Shown piece by piece: positions 36,679 through 45,083 of a stretch of DNA of 64,000 nt. How positions within the stretch are numbered: the first letter of the stretch is position 1; each line of letters begins with the position of its first letter. Position numbers and translations under genes: made by a program. The notes beneath the pieces were generated by a model. That model was not told the DNA's origin. It made no database searches and saw nothing but the letters and a program-made list of their open reading frames with translations. The DNA is from Flagellimonas flava (GTDB lineage: Bacteria > Bacteroidota > Bacteroidia > Flavobacteriales > Flavobacteriaceae), in contig NZ_FQWL01000010.1 in the NCBI RefSeq assembly GCF_900129665.1, positions 1-64,000 of the forward strand, given 5' to 3'.

Positions 36679-37380
36679 TTAATTCCGACTTCGAACAGTC
36701 CTTTGCTCTATCCTTTTTTCATATTCCACTCCTTGAAAAATCCGTTGTACAAAAATTCCAGGGATATGAATTTCATTCGGGTCCAAACTTCCTGCGGGAA
36801 GCAATTCCTCCACCTCGGCTACAGTAATCTTGGCCGCCCCGCACATACAGGGGTTAAAATTTCTGGCCGTACCCTTGAAAATCAGGTTTCCCGCCTCATC
36901 CCCTTTCCAAGCTTTTACAAATGAAAAATCGGCTTTGTAGGCTGGCTCCAGCACATACATTTTACCGTCAAACTCCCGGGTTTCCTTTCCTTCGGCCACC
37001 TCAGTGCCATAGCCTGCAGGCGTATAAAAAGCTGGAAAACCTGCTTGGGCCGCTCGACATTTTTCGGCCAAGGTACCCTGGGGCGTCAACTCAACTTCCA
37101 GTTCCCCGCTCAGCATTTGGCGTTCAAACTCATCATTTTCCCCAACATAGGACGATATCATTTTTTTTATTTGATGCTCTTGCAGCAGCAAGCCCAAACC
37201 AAAGTCATCTACTCCGGCATTATTGGATATACAGGTGATATCCTTTATCCCCAATGTTACCAATTGGGCTATTGCATTTTCCGGGATTCCGCACAATCCA
37301 AAGCCTCCCAACATAAAGGTCATTCCGTCTGAAACACCTTCAAGTGCCTCTCTAACATTGGCTACCGTTTTCTTGATCAT
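36679..37380 (-). CDS. scoA: 3-oxoacid CoA-transferase subunit A
   Basis: The 233-residue alpha subunit has the family motif [16 protein letters not shown] and [32 protein letters not shown]. It forms the heterotetramer with scoB downstream. Both subunits are intact. A strong terminator for the upstream penicillin-binding protein gene lies between it and 37479. Confidence 0.93.
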   Translation of the reverse strand: MIKKTVANVREALEGVSDGMTFMLGGFGLCGIPENAIAQLVTLGIKDITCISNNAGVDDFGLGLLLQEHQIKKMISSYVGENDEFERQMLSGELEVELTPQGTLAEKCRAAQAGFPAFYTPAGYGTEVAEGKETREFDGKMYVLEPAYKADFSFVKAWKGDEAGNLIFKGTARNFNPCMCGAAKITVAEVEELLPAGSLDPNEIHIPGIFVQRIFQGVEYEKRIEQRTVRSRN

Positions 37381-37419
37381 GGAATTCTTATTTTCTTGGG
37401 CCTGAAATTACGATTTTAA

Positions 37420-37462
37420 TAAAAAAGCCCCAAGGAACATTTGCTCCCCAGGGCCTATTTTT
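37420..37462 (-). terminator. Terminator after the class A PBP gene
   Basis: On the minus strand GCCC and GGGC, with inner GGA/TCC pairing, form a hairpin with internal loops (plus 37427-37454), followed by a T6-7 run (plus 37420-37426). The other side has T7, so it may act on both strands. Confidence 0.7.
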
Positions 37463-37478
37463 TTCTTTTATTATATCG

Positions 37479-39809
37479 CTAGAAACCTATATCATCATCA
37501 AGGTCGTCTTCGGTATCGGTTTCCTCCTTAAATTCTTTGAGTACTTTGGTGCAATCTACATTGATGGTCATTTCCTCTGGTGCCTCAAAAGCCTCTTTTG
37601 AAACGTCCAATTCCTCATTTTCATAATTCTTTTTCATGTAGAGTGCCCAGATGGGTAACGCCATGGAAGCCCCTTGTCCGTATGACAGACTTCTAAAGTG
37701 AACAGAACGGTTATCGCCACCTACCCATACACCGGTCACGAGATTGGGTACCATGCCCATAAACCATCCATCACTTTGATTCTGGGTGGTCCCTGTTTTT
37801 CCCGCAATGGGATTTGTAAGCTCATAGGGATACCCGGTAACTACATCTTTATAGACCCGCTGCTCCTTGGCAAAGGTATGTCGAAGTCGGGTCCCCGACC
37901 CTCCTTGGGTAACTCCTTCCATAAGATTCACCACTGCATAGGCAACGTCCTTGCTCAATACGTCTTTGGTCTCCGGAACATATTCGTACAAAACCGTTCC
38001 ATTTTTATCCTCGATCCGTGTGACCATTACAGGTTTAACGTATACCCCTTGGTTGGCAAAGGTTCCGTAGGCACCCACCATTTCATATACGTTCATATCT
38101 GGTGTTCCCAAAGCGATTGCAGGCACTTCAAGAATCTCCCGGGTGATTCCCATATCCTTGGCAATGGCAACTACAGACCCAGGGCCCACTTTGTCTATAA
38201 GCTGCGCCGTGACCGTGTTTACCGAGTTGGCCAATGCGTTTTTAAGGGTGAGGTTCTTTCCAGAATATTTCCCGTCTGAATTTTTCGGACACCATGCCTC
38301 AGGATTCCCATGCTTCAGCGGCTCTATACAATATTGGTTGTCCGGTAAGGAGTCACAGGGGGAATAGCGTAGCTGATCAATTGCCGCCGCATAAACAAAG
38401 GGCTTAAATGTGGATCCTGCCTGACGTGCTCCCTGATATACGTTATCATATTGAAAATGTTTATAATCCACGCCCCCTACCCAGGCCTTTACATGGCCCG
38501 TTTGCGGTTCCATGGACATCATGGCCGTCCGTAGAAAAGTTTTGTAGTAGCGGATGGAATCCAGCGGGGTCATGATCGTGTCCTTTTCATAGGAATCACT
38601 GTTCCAATCGAAAACGGTCATCTCTGTTTTTTCATGAAAAGATTTTTCTATCTCCTCAGCACTTTTTCCTTCGCGGGCCATGCTCCTCCATCTAGGGGAT
38701 GTTCTCATCCCGCTGCGCATGATGGTATCAATGGCTCCCTTGGTCAAATCCAAAAATGGAGCTGTAGGGTTCCGCTTTGGTGTATTTTGGTGAAAAAACT
38801 CAGCCTGCAAATTCTTCATGTGCATCTCCACCGCTTCTTCTGCATTTTTCTGCATCCGTGAATCGATGGTCGTGAAGATTTTAAGGCCATCCATATAAAT
38901 GTTGTACTTCTCCCCGTCTGGTTTTGGGTTGTCGCGCACCCATTTGTTAAGCCAGCTTTGGGTATACATCCTAAAATAGGTGGCCAATCCTTCACGGTGC
39001 GATTCTGGACTGAAATTGATATCCATTTCCAGGTTCTGAAGTGAGTCTTTTTCCTTTTCGGTGATATAATCGTATTTGGCCATCTGGCCCAAAACCGTAT
39101 TTCTTCGATTTTTAACCAGCTCCGGCCTACGGATGGGATTAAAGTAGGACGAGTTTTTCAGCATACCAACAAGCACTGCCGACTCTTCTGTTCTTAGATC
39201 CTTGGGCTCCTTTCCAAAATAGATCCGGGACGCGGAACGAATTCCATCGGCATTGTTCAAAAAATCATAGATGTTCAAGTACATCGCTATGATTTCTTGT
39301 TTGGTATAATTGCGCTCCAATCGGGTAGCTATTACCCACTCCTTTATTTTTTGGGTTATTGCGGAAAAAATGTTCTTGGATCTTACCCCCACGAAAAGTT
39401 GTCTTGAAAGCTGTTGTGAAATGGTACTGGCTCCACCTTTGGTTCCCAAATAAGCGAAGGCCCTAATGGTTCCCCTGGCATCAATCCCCGCATGATCATA
39501 GTAGCGCGCATCTTCGGTTGCTACCAACGCATCAACCAAGTTTTGTGGCAAATCTTCATAGGCCACGGGTGTCCTGTTATCATCCAAATAGAGCTTTCCC
39601 AAGGTTTCCCCATCGGCAGAAATAATCTCTGTGGCCAGATTGGTGTTTGGGTTTTCCAAATGCTCAAAAGTGGGCATATCACCAAAAGCTCCCCAAGAGG
39701 CCAAAAGAAAAATTAAAACTGCCAGAAGAATGCCCGATCCAAAGAGAATCCAAAACCATTTAATGAAAGGAAAGAAGCTTTTTTGCTCCTTTTGTTTAGC
39801 TTTTGCCAT
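37479..39809 (-). CDS. Class A penicillin-binding protein (PBP1A type)
   Basis: The 776-residue protein has a membrane anchor (residues 14-37), a GT51 transglycosylase domain with ATEDARYYDHAGIDARGTIRAF, and a transpeptidase domain with AGSTFKPF (SxxK), SVN and KTGTTQNQSDGWF. It polymerises and cross-links peptidoglycan at the inner membrane. The acidic tail (TDTEDDLDDDIGF) is frequent in Flavobacteriia. It lies 5 bp downstream of gldH, so the two are co-transcribed. Confidence 0.93.
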   Translation of the reverse strand: MAKAKQKEQKSFFPFIKWFWILFGSGILLAVLIFLLASWGAFGDMPTFEHLENPNTNLATEIISADGETLGKLYLDDNRTPVAYEDLPQNLVDALVATEDARYYDHAGIDARGTIRAFAYLGTKGGASTISQQLSRQLFVGVRSKNIFSAITQKIKEWVIATRLERNYTKQEIIAMYLNIYDFLNNADGIRSASRIYFGKEPKDLRTEESAVLVGMLKNSSYFNPIRRPELVKNRRNTVLGQMAKYDYITEKEKDSLQNLEMDINFSPESHREGLATYFRMYTQSWLNKWVRDNPKPDGEKYNIYMDGLKIFTTIDSRMQKNAEEAVEMHMKNLQAEFFHQNTPKRNPTAPFLDLTKGAIDTIMRSGMRTSPRWRSMAREGKSAEEIEKSFHEKTEMTVFDWNSDSYEKDTIMTPLDSIRYYKTFLRTAMMSMEPQTGHVKAWVGGVDYKHFQYDNVYQGARQAGSTFKPFVYAAAIDQLRYSPCDSLPDNQYCIEPLKHGNPEAWCPKNSDGKYSGKNLTLKNALANSVNTVTAQLIDKVGPGSVVAIAKDMGITREILEVPAIALGTPDMNVYEMVGAYGTFANQGVYVKPVMVTRIEDKNGTVLYEYVPETKDVLSKDVAYAVVNLMEGVTQGGSGTRLRHTFAKEQRVYKDVVTGYPYELTNPIAGKTGTTQNQSDGWFMGMVPNLVTGVWVGGDNRSVHFRSLSYGQGASMALPIWALYMKKNYENEELDVSKEAFEAPEEMTINVDCTKVLKEFKEETDTEDDLDDDIGF

Positions 39810-39814
39810 TGTTC

Positions 39815-40303
39815 TTATTGGGTACTTTTTTCTATTTCCAAACCTACATCAGTGATGCCCTGCAAAATGTGAAGGCCGTCCACTTCGCCATTTTTTCGCA
39901 TGGCATGCGCAACTCGTAGTTTATATACGCCCGAATCTGGAAAAACGATGTTTTCCCGATACCAAAGCTTGTTTTCCTTAATGCTTCCCACACCTTTGCC
40001 CAACCATTCCCCTGTTGGCTCGGCCATTTTAAATTCCAGGGTGTCCTTGATGGTATTTCCATCCGGGTATTCCAGTTCGGTAATCAAAAACAGATTGCTG
40101 AACTCAAAGGTGTTATCATTTCTAATACTGATGAACATGTGATGGTTCTGAACGGAGTCGAGTTGGGAAAACTCAAAATCCATGGCCTTGCCTATTTCCC
40201 ATTTTCCATTTCCAACAGGCACATAGTCCGAAAAAACCAGATTGCTATTGCATGAAACCATGCACAACAAGAAAACCAAGGCATAGCATATTTTATTGCG
40301 CAT
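39815..40303 (-). CDS. gldH: Gliding motility lipoprotein GldH
   Basis: The ATG at 40303 is chosen because it gives a lipoprotein signal (FLLCMVSC, Cys18); an ATG 66 bp upstream does not. The 162-residue protein matches GldH, required for gliding and the type IX system in Flavobacterium johnsoniae. Motifs such as VFSDYVPVGNGKWEIGK and NLFLITELEYPDG are typical. Its start overlaps the ricT stop by 11 bp. Type IX genes are not otherwise in the window. Confidence 0.9.
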   Translation of the reverse strand: MRNKICYALVFLLCMVSCNSNLVFSDYVPVGNGKWEIGKAMDFEFSQLDSVQNHHMFISIRNDNTFEFSNLFLITELEYPDGNTIKDTLEFKMAEPTGEWLGKGVGSIKENKLWYRENIVFPDSGVYKLRVAHAMRKNGEVDGLHILQGITDVGLEIEKSTQ

Positions 40304-41450
40304 TAGGGGAGGCTTTTCGTTTGTTTTTTCTTCTTTTCTTGTTTCGTTTCTTTTTATTGGGACGATCAAAACGGGTTAGACTGTCCTGGCCAACAACATT
40401 CTCAAAAACCATTTTCTCCTCACTTACGTTGTCCTGGGCATATTCCTCAAGACTGGCGATCTTTTCATTCTTTTTGTTTCGCTCCAAGATTTCCAAAACA
40501 TGATCTTTGTCTAGAGCGTGCCAAGTGGCCGGATCGTCCCGGTATGAAAACCAGAGTGTTTGTTTAAAAATATCTGCCTTCTGACAAAATGCGATTCCCT
40601 TTTTGGTTTGCAGTTTACTGTCTTGAGGAGGAAAGTCCTTCAATGCCTCCAAATACATATCCAACTCGTAGTTGAGACAGCATTTAAGTTTGCCACATTG
40701 CCCCGCCAATTTTTGGGGATTCAGTGCCAATTGTTGGTATCTGGCGGATGCGGTACTCACTGATCTAAAATCCGTAAGCCAGGTGGAGCAGCACAATTCC
40801 CGCCCGCACGATCCTATTCCGCCCAAACGTTGGGCCTCTTGGCGGTAACCGATCTGGCGCATTTCTATACGAATGCCAAAAGCTTTGGCCATATCCTTGA
40901 TCAGCTGTCTAAAATCCACCCGTTCTTCGGCGGTATAATAAAAAGTGGCCTTGGATCCATCGCCCTGAAATTCCACATCACTCAGTTTCATCTGCAGTTT
41001 AAGGGAGATGGCAATCTCGCGGGAACGTTTTTGAACTTCGGCCTCCTTGCTCCTGCTTTTTTGCCAGATGTCCATATCGCGTTGCGATGCTTTTCTGTAG
41101 ATTTTGGGAAGGGTCTTATCGTCCAGTGCCACTTTTTTCTTGCGCATCTGCACCTTTACCAGTTCCCCGGTCAGCGTTACGGTACCCACATCATGTCCGC
41201 TTTTGGCCTGGGTGGCCACCACATCACCAATGGCAAGGGGAATACCTTCCACATTTCTATAAAATTCCTTTCTGCTGTTTTTAAATCGAACCTCAACGCA
41301 ATCAAAAGGTTTTTGCCCGTTGGGGAGCGACATATTGGAGAGCCAGTCAAAGACTGTGAGCTTGTTACAACCATCCGTGCCGCAAGTACCGTTGTTCTTG
41401 CAACCCCGCGGTTGTCCATCCGTGCCGGTTGAACAACTGCTACATCCCAT
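40293..41450 (-). CDS. ricT: PSP1-domain protein, RicT/YaaT family
   Basis: The 385-residue protein has a Cys-rich N-terminus (MGCSSCSTGTDG, CKNNGTC), a PSP1 C-terminal domain (FKNSRKEFYRN, VATQAKSGHDVGTV) and a basic tail (KKKRNKKRRKNKRK). In Bacillus subtilis RicT (YaaT) forms a complex with RicA and RicF that affects RNA processing and binds Fe-S clusters. The extra Cys residues fit Fe-S binding, though this is inference here. It overlaps gldH by 11 bp, a conserved neighbourhood in Flavobacteriia. Confidence 0.85.
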   Translation of the reverse strand: MGCSSCSTGTDGQPRGCKNNGTCGTDGCNKLTVFDWLSNMSLPNGQKPFDCVEVRFKNSRKEFYRNVEGIPLAIGDVVATQAKSGHDVGTVTLTGELVKVQMRKKKVALDDKTLPKIYRKASQRDMDIWQKSRSKEAEVQKRSREIAISLKLQMKLSDVEFQGDGSKATFYYTAEERVDFRQLIKDMAKAFGIRIEMRQIGYRQEAQRLGGIGSCGRELCCSTWLTDFRSVSTASARYQQLALNPQKLAGQCGKLKCCLNYELDMYLEALKDFPPQDSKLQTKKGIAFCQKADIFKQTLWFSYRDDPATWHALDKDHVLEILERNKKNEKIASLEEYAQDNVSEEKMVFENVVGQDSLTRFDRPNKKKRNKKRRKNKRKASPNAQ

Positions 41451-41585
41451 ATTTAATATCTTGATTTAGAGCGATGCCGAAGCATTATTCTAAAAAGGGT
41501 TCATACTTAATCTAGATGTAAATATAGCACAAATTGGGGCAGTAGGGAAATGGCTCTTGATATCGCAGTGGGAGCAAATACCATG

Positions 41586-41637
41586 AACCGTCAACCCAAA
41601 AGGGGTATTCGTCAATTCAAAATGGGCATTCGTTAGA
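41586..41637 (+). promoter_or_regulatory. LytTR-type direct-repeat operator (three 10-mers)
   Basis: AACCGTCAAC (41586-41595), ATTCGTCAAT (41607-41616) and ATTCGTTAGA (41628-41637) are spaced exactly 21 bp apart, and the last ends 62 bp before the ATG at 41700. A degenerate -7 box, CATTTTTG, starts at 41667, 39 bp after the start of the third repeat. The same 39-bp distance occurs in front of the gene at 43642. The sites resemble those at 321-372. Confidence 0.6.
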
Positions 41638-41699
41638 TCTCTTCTTACAAATTGAACAATAGCTTCCATTTTTGGCCATTAATTATTAAACACCCAGAC

Positions 41700-43247
41700 A
41701 TGAAACTAAAAGCTTTATTTACCCTTGTGTTTTGCGCAATAATCTCATTTTCCTGTGAAGAAGATCCCGTACAGGAGAACCGACCTCCCACCTTGGAGGA
41801 CCAAACTTTTACTGTCAGTGAAAAAACCTCACCGGTAGACGAAATAGGAACATTAAAAGTAGTTGACCCGGACGGAGACCCCATTTCTTTCTCCATAGAA
41901 ACCAATGACAACGATTTTTTTGTGATGACGAATCGGGGGACCATAAGTCTTGCCAACGGCAAACGATTTGACTTTGAGATGGCAGAATCCCATAACATTA
42001 TGGTAAGTGCCAGCGATGGAACAGCATCTGACAACGCTACCGTTACCATACGGGTCATCGGTACTGATCTTGCCCCTATTGTAAATTCGAATGCTTTCAC
42101 TGTAATGGAAGATATCAGTACAACGGATATCATTGGAACCGTTGAGGCGGAAGACCCGGAAGGAGAAGAACTTGCCTTTTCCATTGCAGATCAAAATCCT
42201 CTTTTTCAAATAAACAATAATGGTGAACTAAGTCTCGCCGAAGATCAAAATCTGGATTACGAAACCTCAGAATTCCATAAGGTCAATATCGAAGTAAGCG
42301 ACGGAACAAATACTACCCAGAAACAAATCACCATAAACGTGCAGAATGTTATTGATCCTCCCTACGCTTTGGAAAAATCTTCATTTGTTGTAACCTTTAA
42401 GACTACTTTGGCCAACGAGGAAGTCGGGTTTGGAGCAGATGAAAATCTTCCAAATGATTATATATTGGATTGGGGCGATGGTACCATTGAAAAAATTGAT
42501 AAAGGTAGTCCTCAGAGCCATGTATACGAAAAACCCGGTACTTATAAGGTGGCCATCAATGGACAGTTCTCCAGAATAATTATGGACAACCATCCTTCCG
42601 CCACCAAACTAATGAGTATTGAGAATTGGGGCGCAGTTGAATGGAAAAATTTCCGAACCGCCTTTAAAGGCTGTAGCAATCTAACTTATAATGCTACCGA
42701 TGCCCCCAATTTGTCCACAGTAACGGACTTGGCCTATATGTTTAGGGATGCATCCTCGTTCAACGGAGATGTAAGCAACTGGGATGTGAGCAAGGTAACA
42801 AATATGGAACAGATGTTCTATGGGGCCAGCTCATTCAACAGTGATTTGAGCAGTTGGGAATTAAAAAATGTCCTCTACATAAATTCAATGTTTCAAAATG
42901 CTACTTCCTTTAATGGAGATGTTACTTCTTGGAACGTAAGCAAAGTGAAGTCTATGGCCAACACGTTCAATGGGGCCGATTCATTTGACCAAAATCTAGG
43001 CGGATGGAACATTACTGCTGTTACCAATATCTCAGGAATGCTTTCGAACTCTAAACTTTCCGTAGAAAACTATAGCAATACACTTATCGGCTGGGAAGGG
43101 CAAGAAGGTACCCCAACCGGCATAACCTTGGGTGCACATGGCCTAGAGTATTGTGGTTTTGATGCAGTGATAGCAAGAAACACATTAACGGACATAGATG
43201 GCTTGGATTGGGTTATCCAAGGGGATGAAGGATGTCCACAGCCATAG
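41700..43247 (+). CDS. Surface lipoprotein with cadherin-like and BspA-like repeats
   Basis: The ATG at 41700 starts a lipoprotein signal (FCAIISFSC, Cys19); a longer frame is open but has no signal. The 515-residue protein has two cadherin-like domains (VDPDGDPISFSIE, VEAEDPEGEELAFSIA), a PKD-like WGDGTIEKI segment and then DUF285/BspA-like repeats (SNWDVSKVTNMEQMFYGASS, GDVTSWNVSKVKSMANTF). This looks like an adhesin on the cell surface. It is a paralogue of the next gene and has a near-identical 57-bp segment. A terminator follows. Confidence 0.85.
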   Translation: MKLKALFTLVFCAIISFSCEEDPVQENRPPTLEDQTFTVSEKTSPVDEIGTLKVVDPDGDPISFSIETNDNDFFVMTNRGTISLANGKRFDFEMAESHNIMVSASDGTASDNATVTIRVIGTDLAPIVNSNAFTVMEDISTTDIIGTVEAEDPEGEELAFSIADQNPLFQINNNGELSLAEDQNLDYETSEFHKVNIEVSDGTNTTQKQITINVQNVIDPPYALEKSSFVVTFKTTLANEEVGFGADENLPNDYILDWGDGTIEKIDKGSPQSHVYEKPGTYKVAINGQFSRIIMDNHPSATKLMSIENWGAVEWKNFRTAFKGCSNLTYNATDAPNLSTVTDLAYMFRDASSFNGDVSNWDVSKVTNMEQMFYGASSFNSDLSSWELKNVLYINSMFQNATSFNGDVTSWNVSKVKSMANTFNGADSFDQNLGGWNITAVTNISGMLSNSKLSVENYSNTLIGWEGQEGTPTGITLGAHGLEYCGFDAVIARNTLTDIDGLDWVIQGDEGCPQP

Positions 43248-43268
43248 ACAAGTATTTTAATTTTAGAG

Positions 43269-43302
43269 CCCCAGAAAGCCTGGCTCTCCGGGGTTCTTTT
43301 TT
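43269..43302 (+). terminator. Terminator after the first BspA-like lipoprotein gene
   Basis: Nested pairs CCCC/GGGG (43269-43272 with 43290-43293) and AGCC/GGCT form a hairpin followed by TTCTTTTTT. The bases beyond it lead into a palindrome-rich region. Confidence 0.65.
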
Positions 43303-43337
43303 ACATAACACTTCCCTGATTTCGCTGCCCGAAATCT

Positions 43338-43511
43338 TTCCCTTCTCAAGAAGGGAGTTTGTCCATTTCATCAGAAATAACTCCCCTCTCGAGAGGGGCT
43401 GGGAGTGTGTTACCGATACCCTCCTGTTCGGAGGGCAGGCAACTTTTCCTGCCTTGCTCCGAACAGTCATCCGTTCTCGATACATCCCGAATAAAATTCG
43501 AGACACTCGAA
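43338..43511. repeat. Cluster of intergenic palindromes
   Basis: Within 175 bp there are four inverted repeats. CCCTTCTCAAGAAGGG (43340-43355) has a 2-base centre. CCCCTCTCGAGAGGGG (43383-43398) is a perfect 16-bp palindrome. CTGTTCGGAG (43424-43433) pairs with CTCCGAACAG (43457-43466) around an inner GCAGG/CCTGC. TTCGAG-ACA-CTCGAA lies at 43497-43511. Such sets resemble REP/MITE-like intergenic units of Bacteroidota. No ORF lies here. Confidence 0.7.
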
Positions 43512-43525
43512 CTGATGGTTGCAAA

Positions 43526-43577
43526 ATCCGTCAACCCAAACTGGCCATCCATCAACCCAAAGCATGTATCCGTTAAT
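43526..43577 (+). promoter_or_regulatory. LytTR-type direct-repeat operator (three 10-mers)
   Basis: ATCCGTCAAC (43526-43535), ATCCATCAAC (43547-43556) and ATCCGTTAAT (43568-43577) repeat at an exact 21-bp period and end 64 bp before the ATG at 43642. The last copy contains a perfect LytTR half-site form (TCCGTTAAT). A weak -7 box, CACTTTTA, begins at 43607, 39 bp after the last copy starts, as in the array at 41586. Confidence 0.62.
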
Positions 43578-43641
43578 TGGGGCTGAGCAGAACAAAAAAT
43601 AGGGGGCACTTTTAATGCTTAATTGTAAAATTCACAAAAAA

Positions 43642-45018
43642 ATGAAACTGAAAAACCTATTTGTAATTGCCATTTTTACCTTGGCTGCCGTTTCCTGCAG
43701 CAAGGATGATGACAAAACCGATGACACTCCAAAGGCGAAAACCCCTAAAATTACCGGTCACACAGAAAGCGGACTAGTTGGCTCAACCTTGGTCATTAAC
43801 GGAACCGATTTTGGAGCCGACATTGCCGATAACACGGTAACCTTAAGTGGTGTTACCGTAACCCTTAGCGATGCTAACACCACAAAATTGACCGGAACCG
43901 TGCCGGAGGGTGCCCAGACAGGAAAAATTAAAGTGACCACTGCTGAAGGAACTGCTACTAGCACCAATGATTTTATTGTAACCGTGGAAGAAACCAACCA
44001 AGTACCAACCATCACAGAAGGCCAAGTGTTTTCTGTTAAGGAAGACATCGATGATGCTTTCCAAATTGGCTCGGTAGAAGCCAATGACAAGGATGGCGAC
44101 CCTCTCACTTTTTCCATTACGGACGAGGACAATACACTCTTTAAGGTTACTTCTGATGGCCAGCTAAGTTTGCTGGATGGGGTAAGTTTGGATTATGAAA
44201 CCGTAACTTCTCATGAGCTTACCGTGGAGGTTGATGATGGCACGGACACCGCCCAAGAAGTTATCACCATTGAGGTACAGAATGTAATTGATGCCCCATA
44301 TGCTTTAGAAGAATCTTCTTTTATTCTCAAATTTGAAACTACTACGCCAAATGAAGAAATTGGATTTGGAACCGACATAAATCTTGACTACGACTTCGTT
44401 GTTGACTGGGGAGACGGAACCATTGAGGAAATAAAAACTGGAGGCACCATGTTACATATGTTTAAAGAAGTCGGTATCCATACCGTTGCCATAAGCGGAA
44501 AGTTTCCTAAAATTTATTTTCCGAATCCTTTTAATATTCACGTTAAAAGCATAGAACAATGGGGAACCATTGAATGGAAAAGTTTTAATGGCGCCTTTCA
44601 AGAATGTGCTTACATGGAATATAATGCTACCGACGAACCTAATTTAACGAATGTGACTGACCTTTCCTTCATGTTTTACAAAGCCTATGATTTTAATGGC
44701 GATATAGGAGATTGGGATGTAAGTACTATCACCAATATGTCTTATATGTTTGGTAATGCAGAATCCTTTGATCAAAATCTTGGAGGGTGGAACATTACTG
44801 CTGTTACCAATATGTCAGGAATGCTTTCGAACTCTAAACTTTCCATGGAAAATTATGAAAACACCTTAATAGGTTGGGCCGGGCAAACATCTGTGCCTGG
44901 TGGAATAGTACTTGGAGCCACCGGTCTTGAACGATGTTCTGAAGAAGCTGACGACGCTGCTGGGTTCTTAAGCAACGACCTGGAATGGACAATTGTTGAT
45001 GAGGGTTGCGGCACATAA
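43642..45018 (+). CDS. Surface lipoprotein with IPT, cadherin-like and BspA-like domains
   Basis: The ATG at 43642 starts a lipoprotein signal (IFTLAAVSC, Cys19) followed by KDDDKTDDTP. The 458-residue protein has an IPT domain (VINGTDFGADI, VPEGAQTGKIKVT), a cadherin-like domain (VEANDKDGDPLTFSI), a PKD-like VVDWGDGTIEEI and two BspA-like repeats (DIGDWDVSTITNMSYMFGNA). It is a mosaic of the domain types in the lipoproteins at 434 and 41700 and shares their operator. The final part is nearly identical in DNA to 43005-43061. A strong terminator follows. Confidence 0.85.
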   Translation: MKLKNLFVIAIFTLAAVSCSKDDDKTDDTPKAKTPKITGHTESGLVGSTLVINGTDFGADIADNTVTLSGVTVTLSDANTTKLTGTVPEGAQTGKIKVTTAEGTATSTNDFIVTVEETNQVPTITEGQVFSVKEDIDDAFQIGSVEANDKDGDPLTFSITDEDNTLFKVTSDGQLSLLDGVSLDYETVTSHELTVEVDDGTDTAQEVITIEVQNVIDAPYALEESSFILKFETTTPNEEIGFGTDINLDYDFVVDWGDGTIEEIKTGGTMLHMFKEVGIHTVAISGKFPKIYFPNPFNIHVKSIEQWGTIEWKSFNGAFQECAYMEYNATDEPNLTNVTDLSFMFYKAYDFNGDIGDWDVSTITNMSYMFGNAESFDQNLGGWNITAVTNMSGMLSNSKLSMENYENTLIGWAGQTSVPGGIVLGATGLERCSEEADDAAGFLSNDLEWTIVDEGCGT

Positions 45019-45040
45019 TACTACCTAAGCCCCTTTGCAA

Positions 45041-45083
45041 ACAAAACCCTCCTTTGCCTTGCGTCGGAGGGTTTTGTTTTTTT
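45041..45083. terminator. Strong bidirectional terminator
   Basis: ACAAAACCCTCC (45041-45052) and GGAGGGTTTTGT (45066-45077) form a 12-pair stem with a 13-nt loop, followed by T7. It ends both the lipoprotein transcript and, on the other strand, the trhO transcript. Confidence 0.93.
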
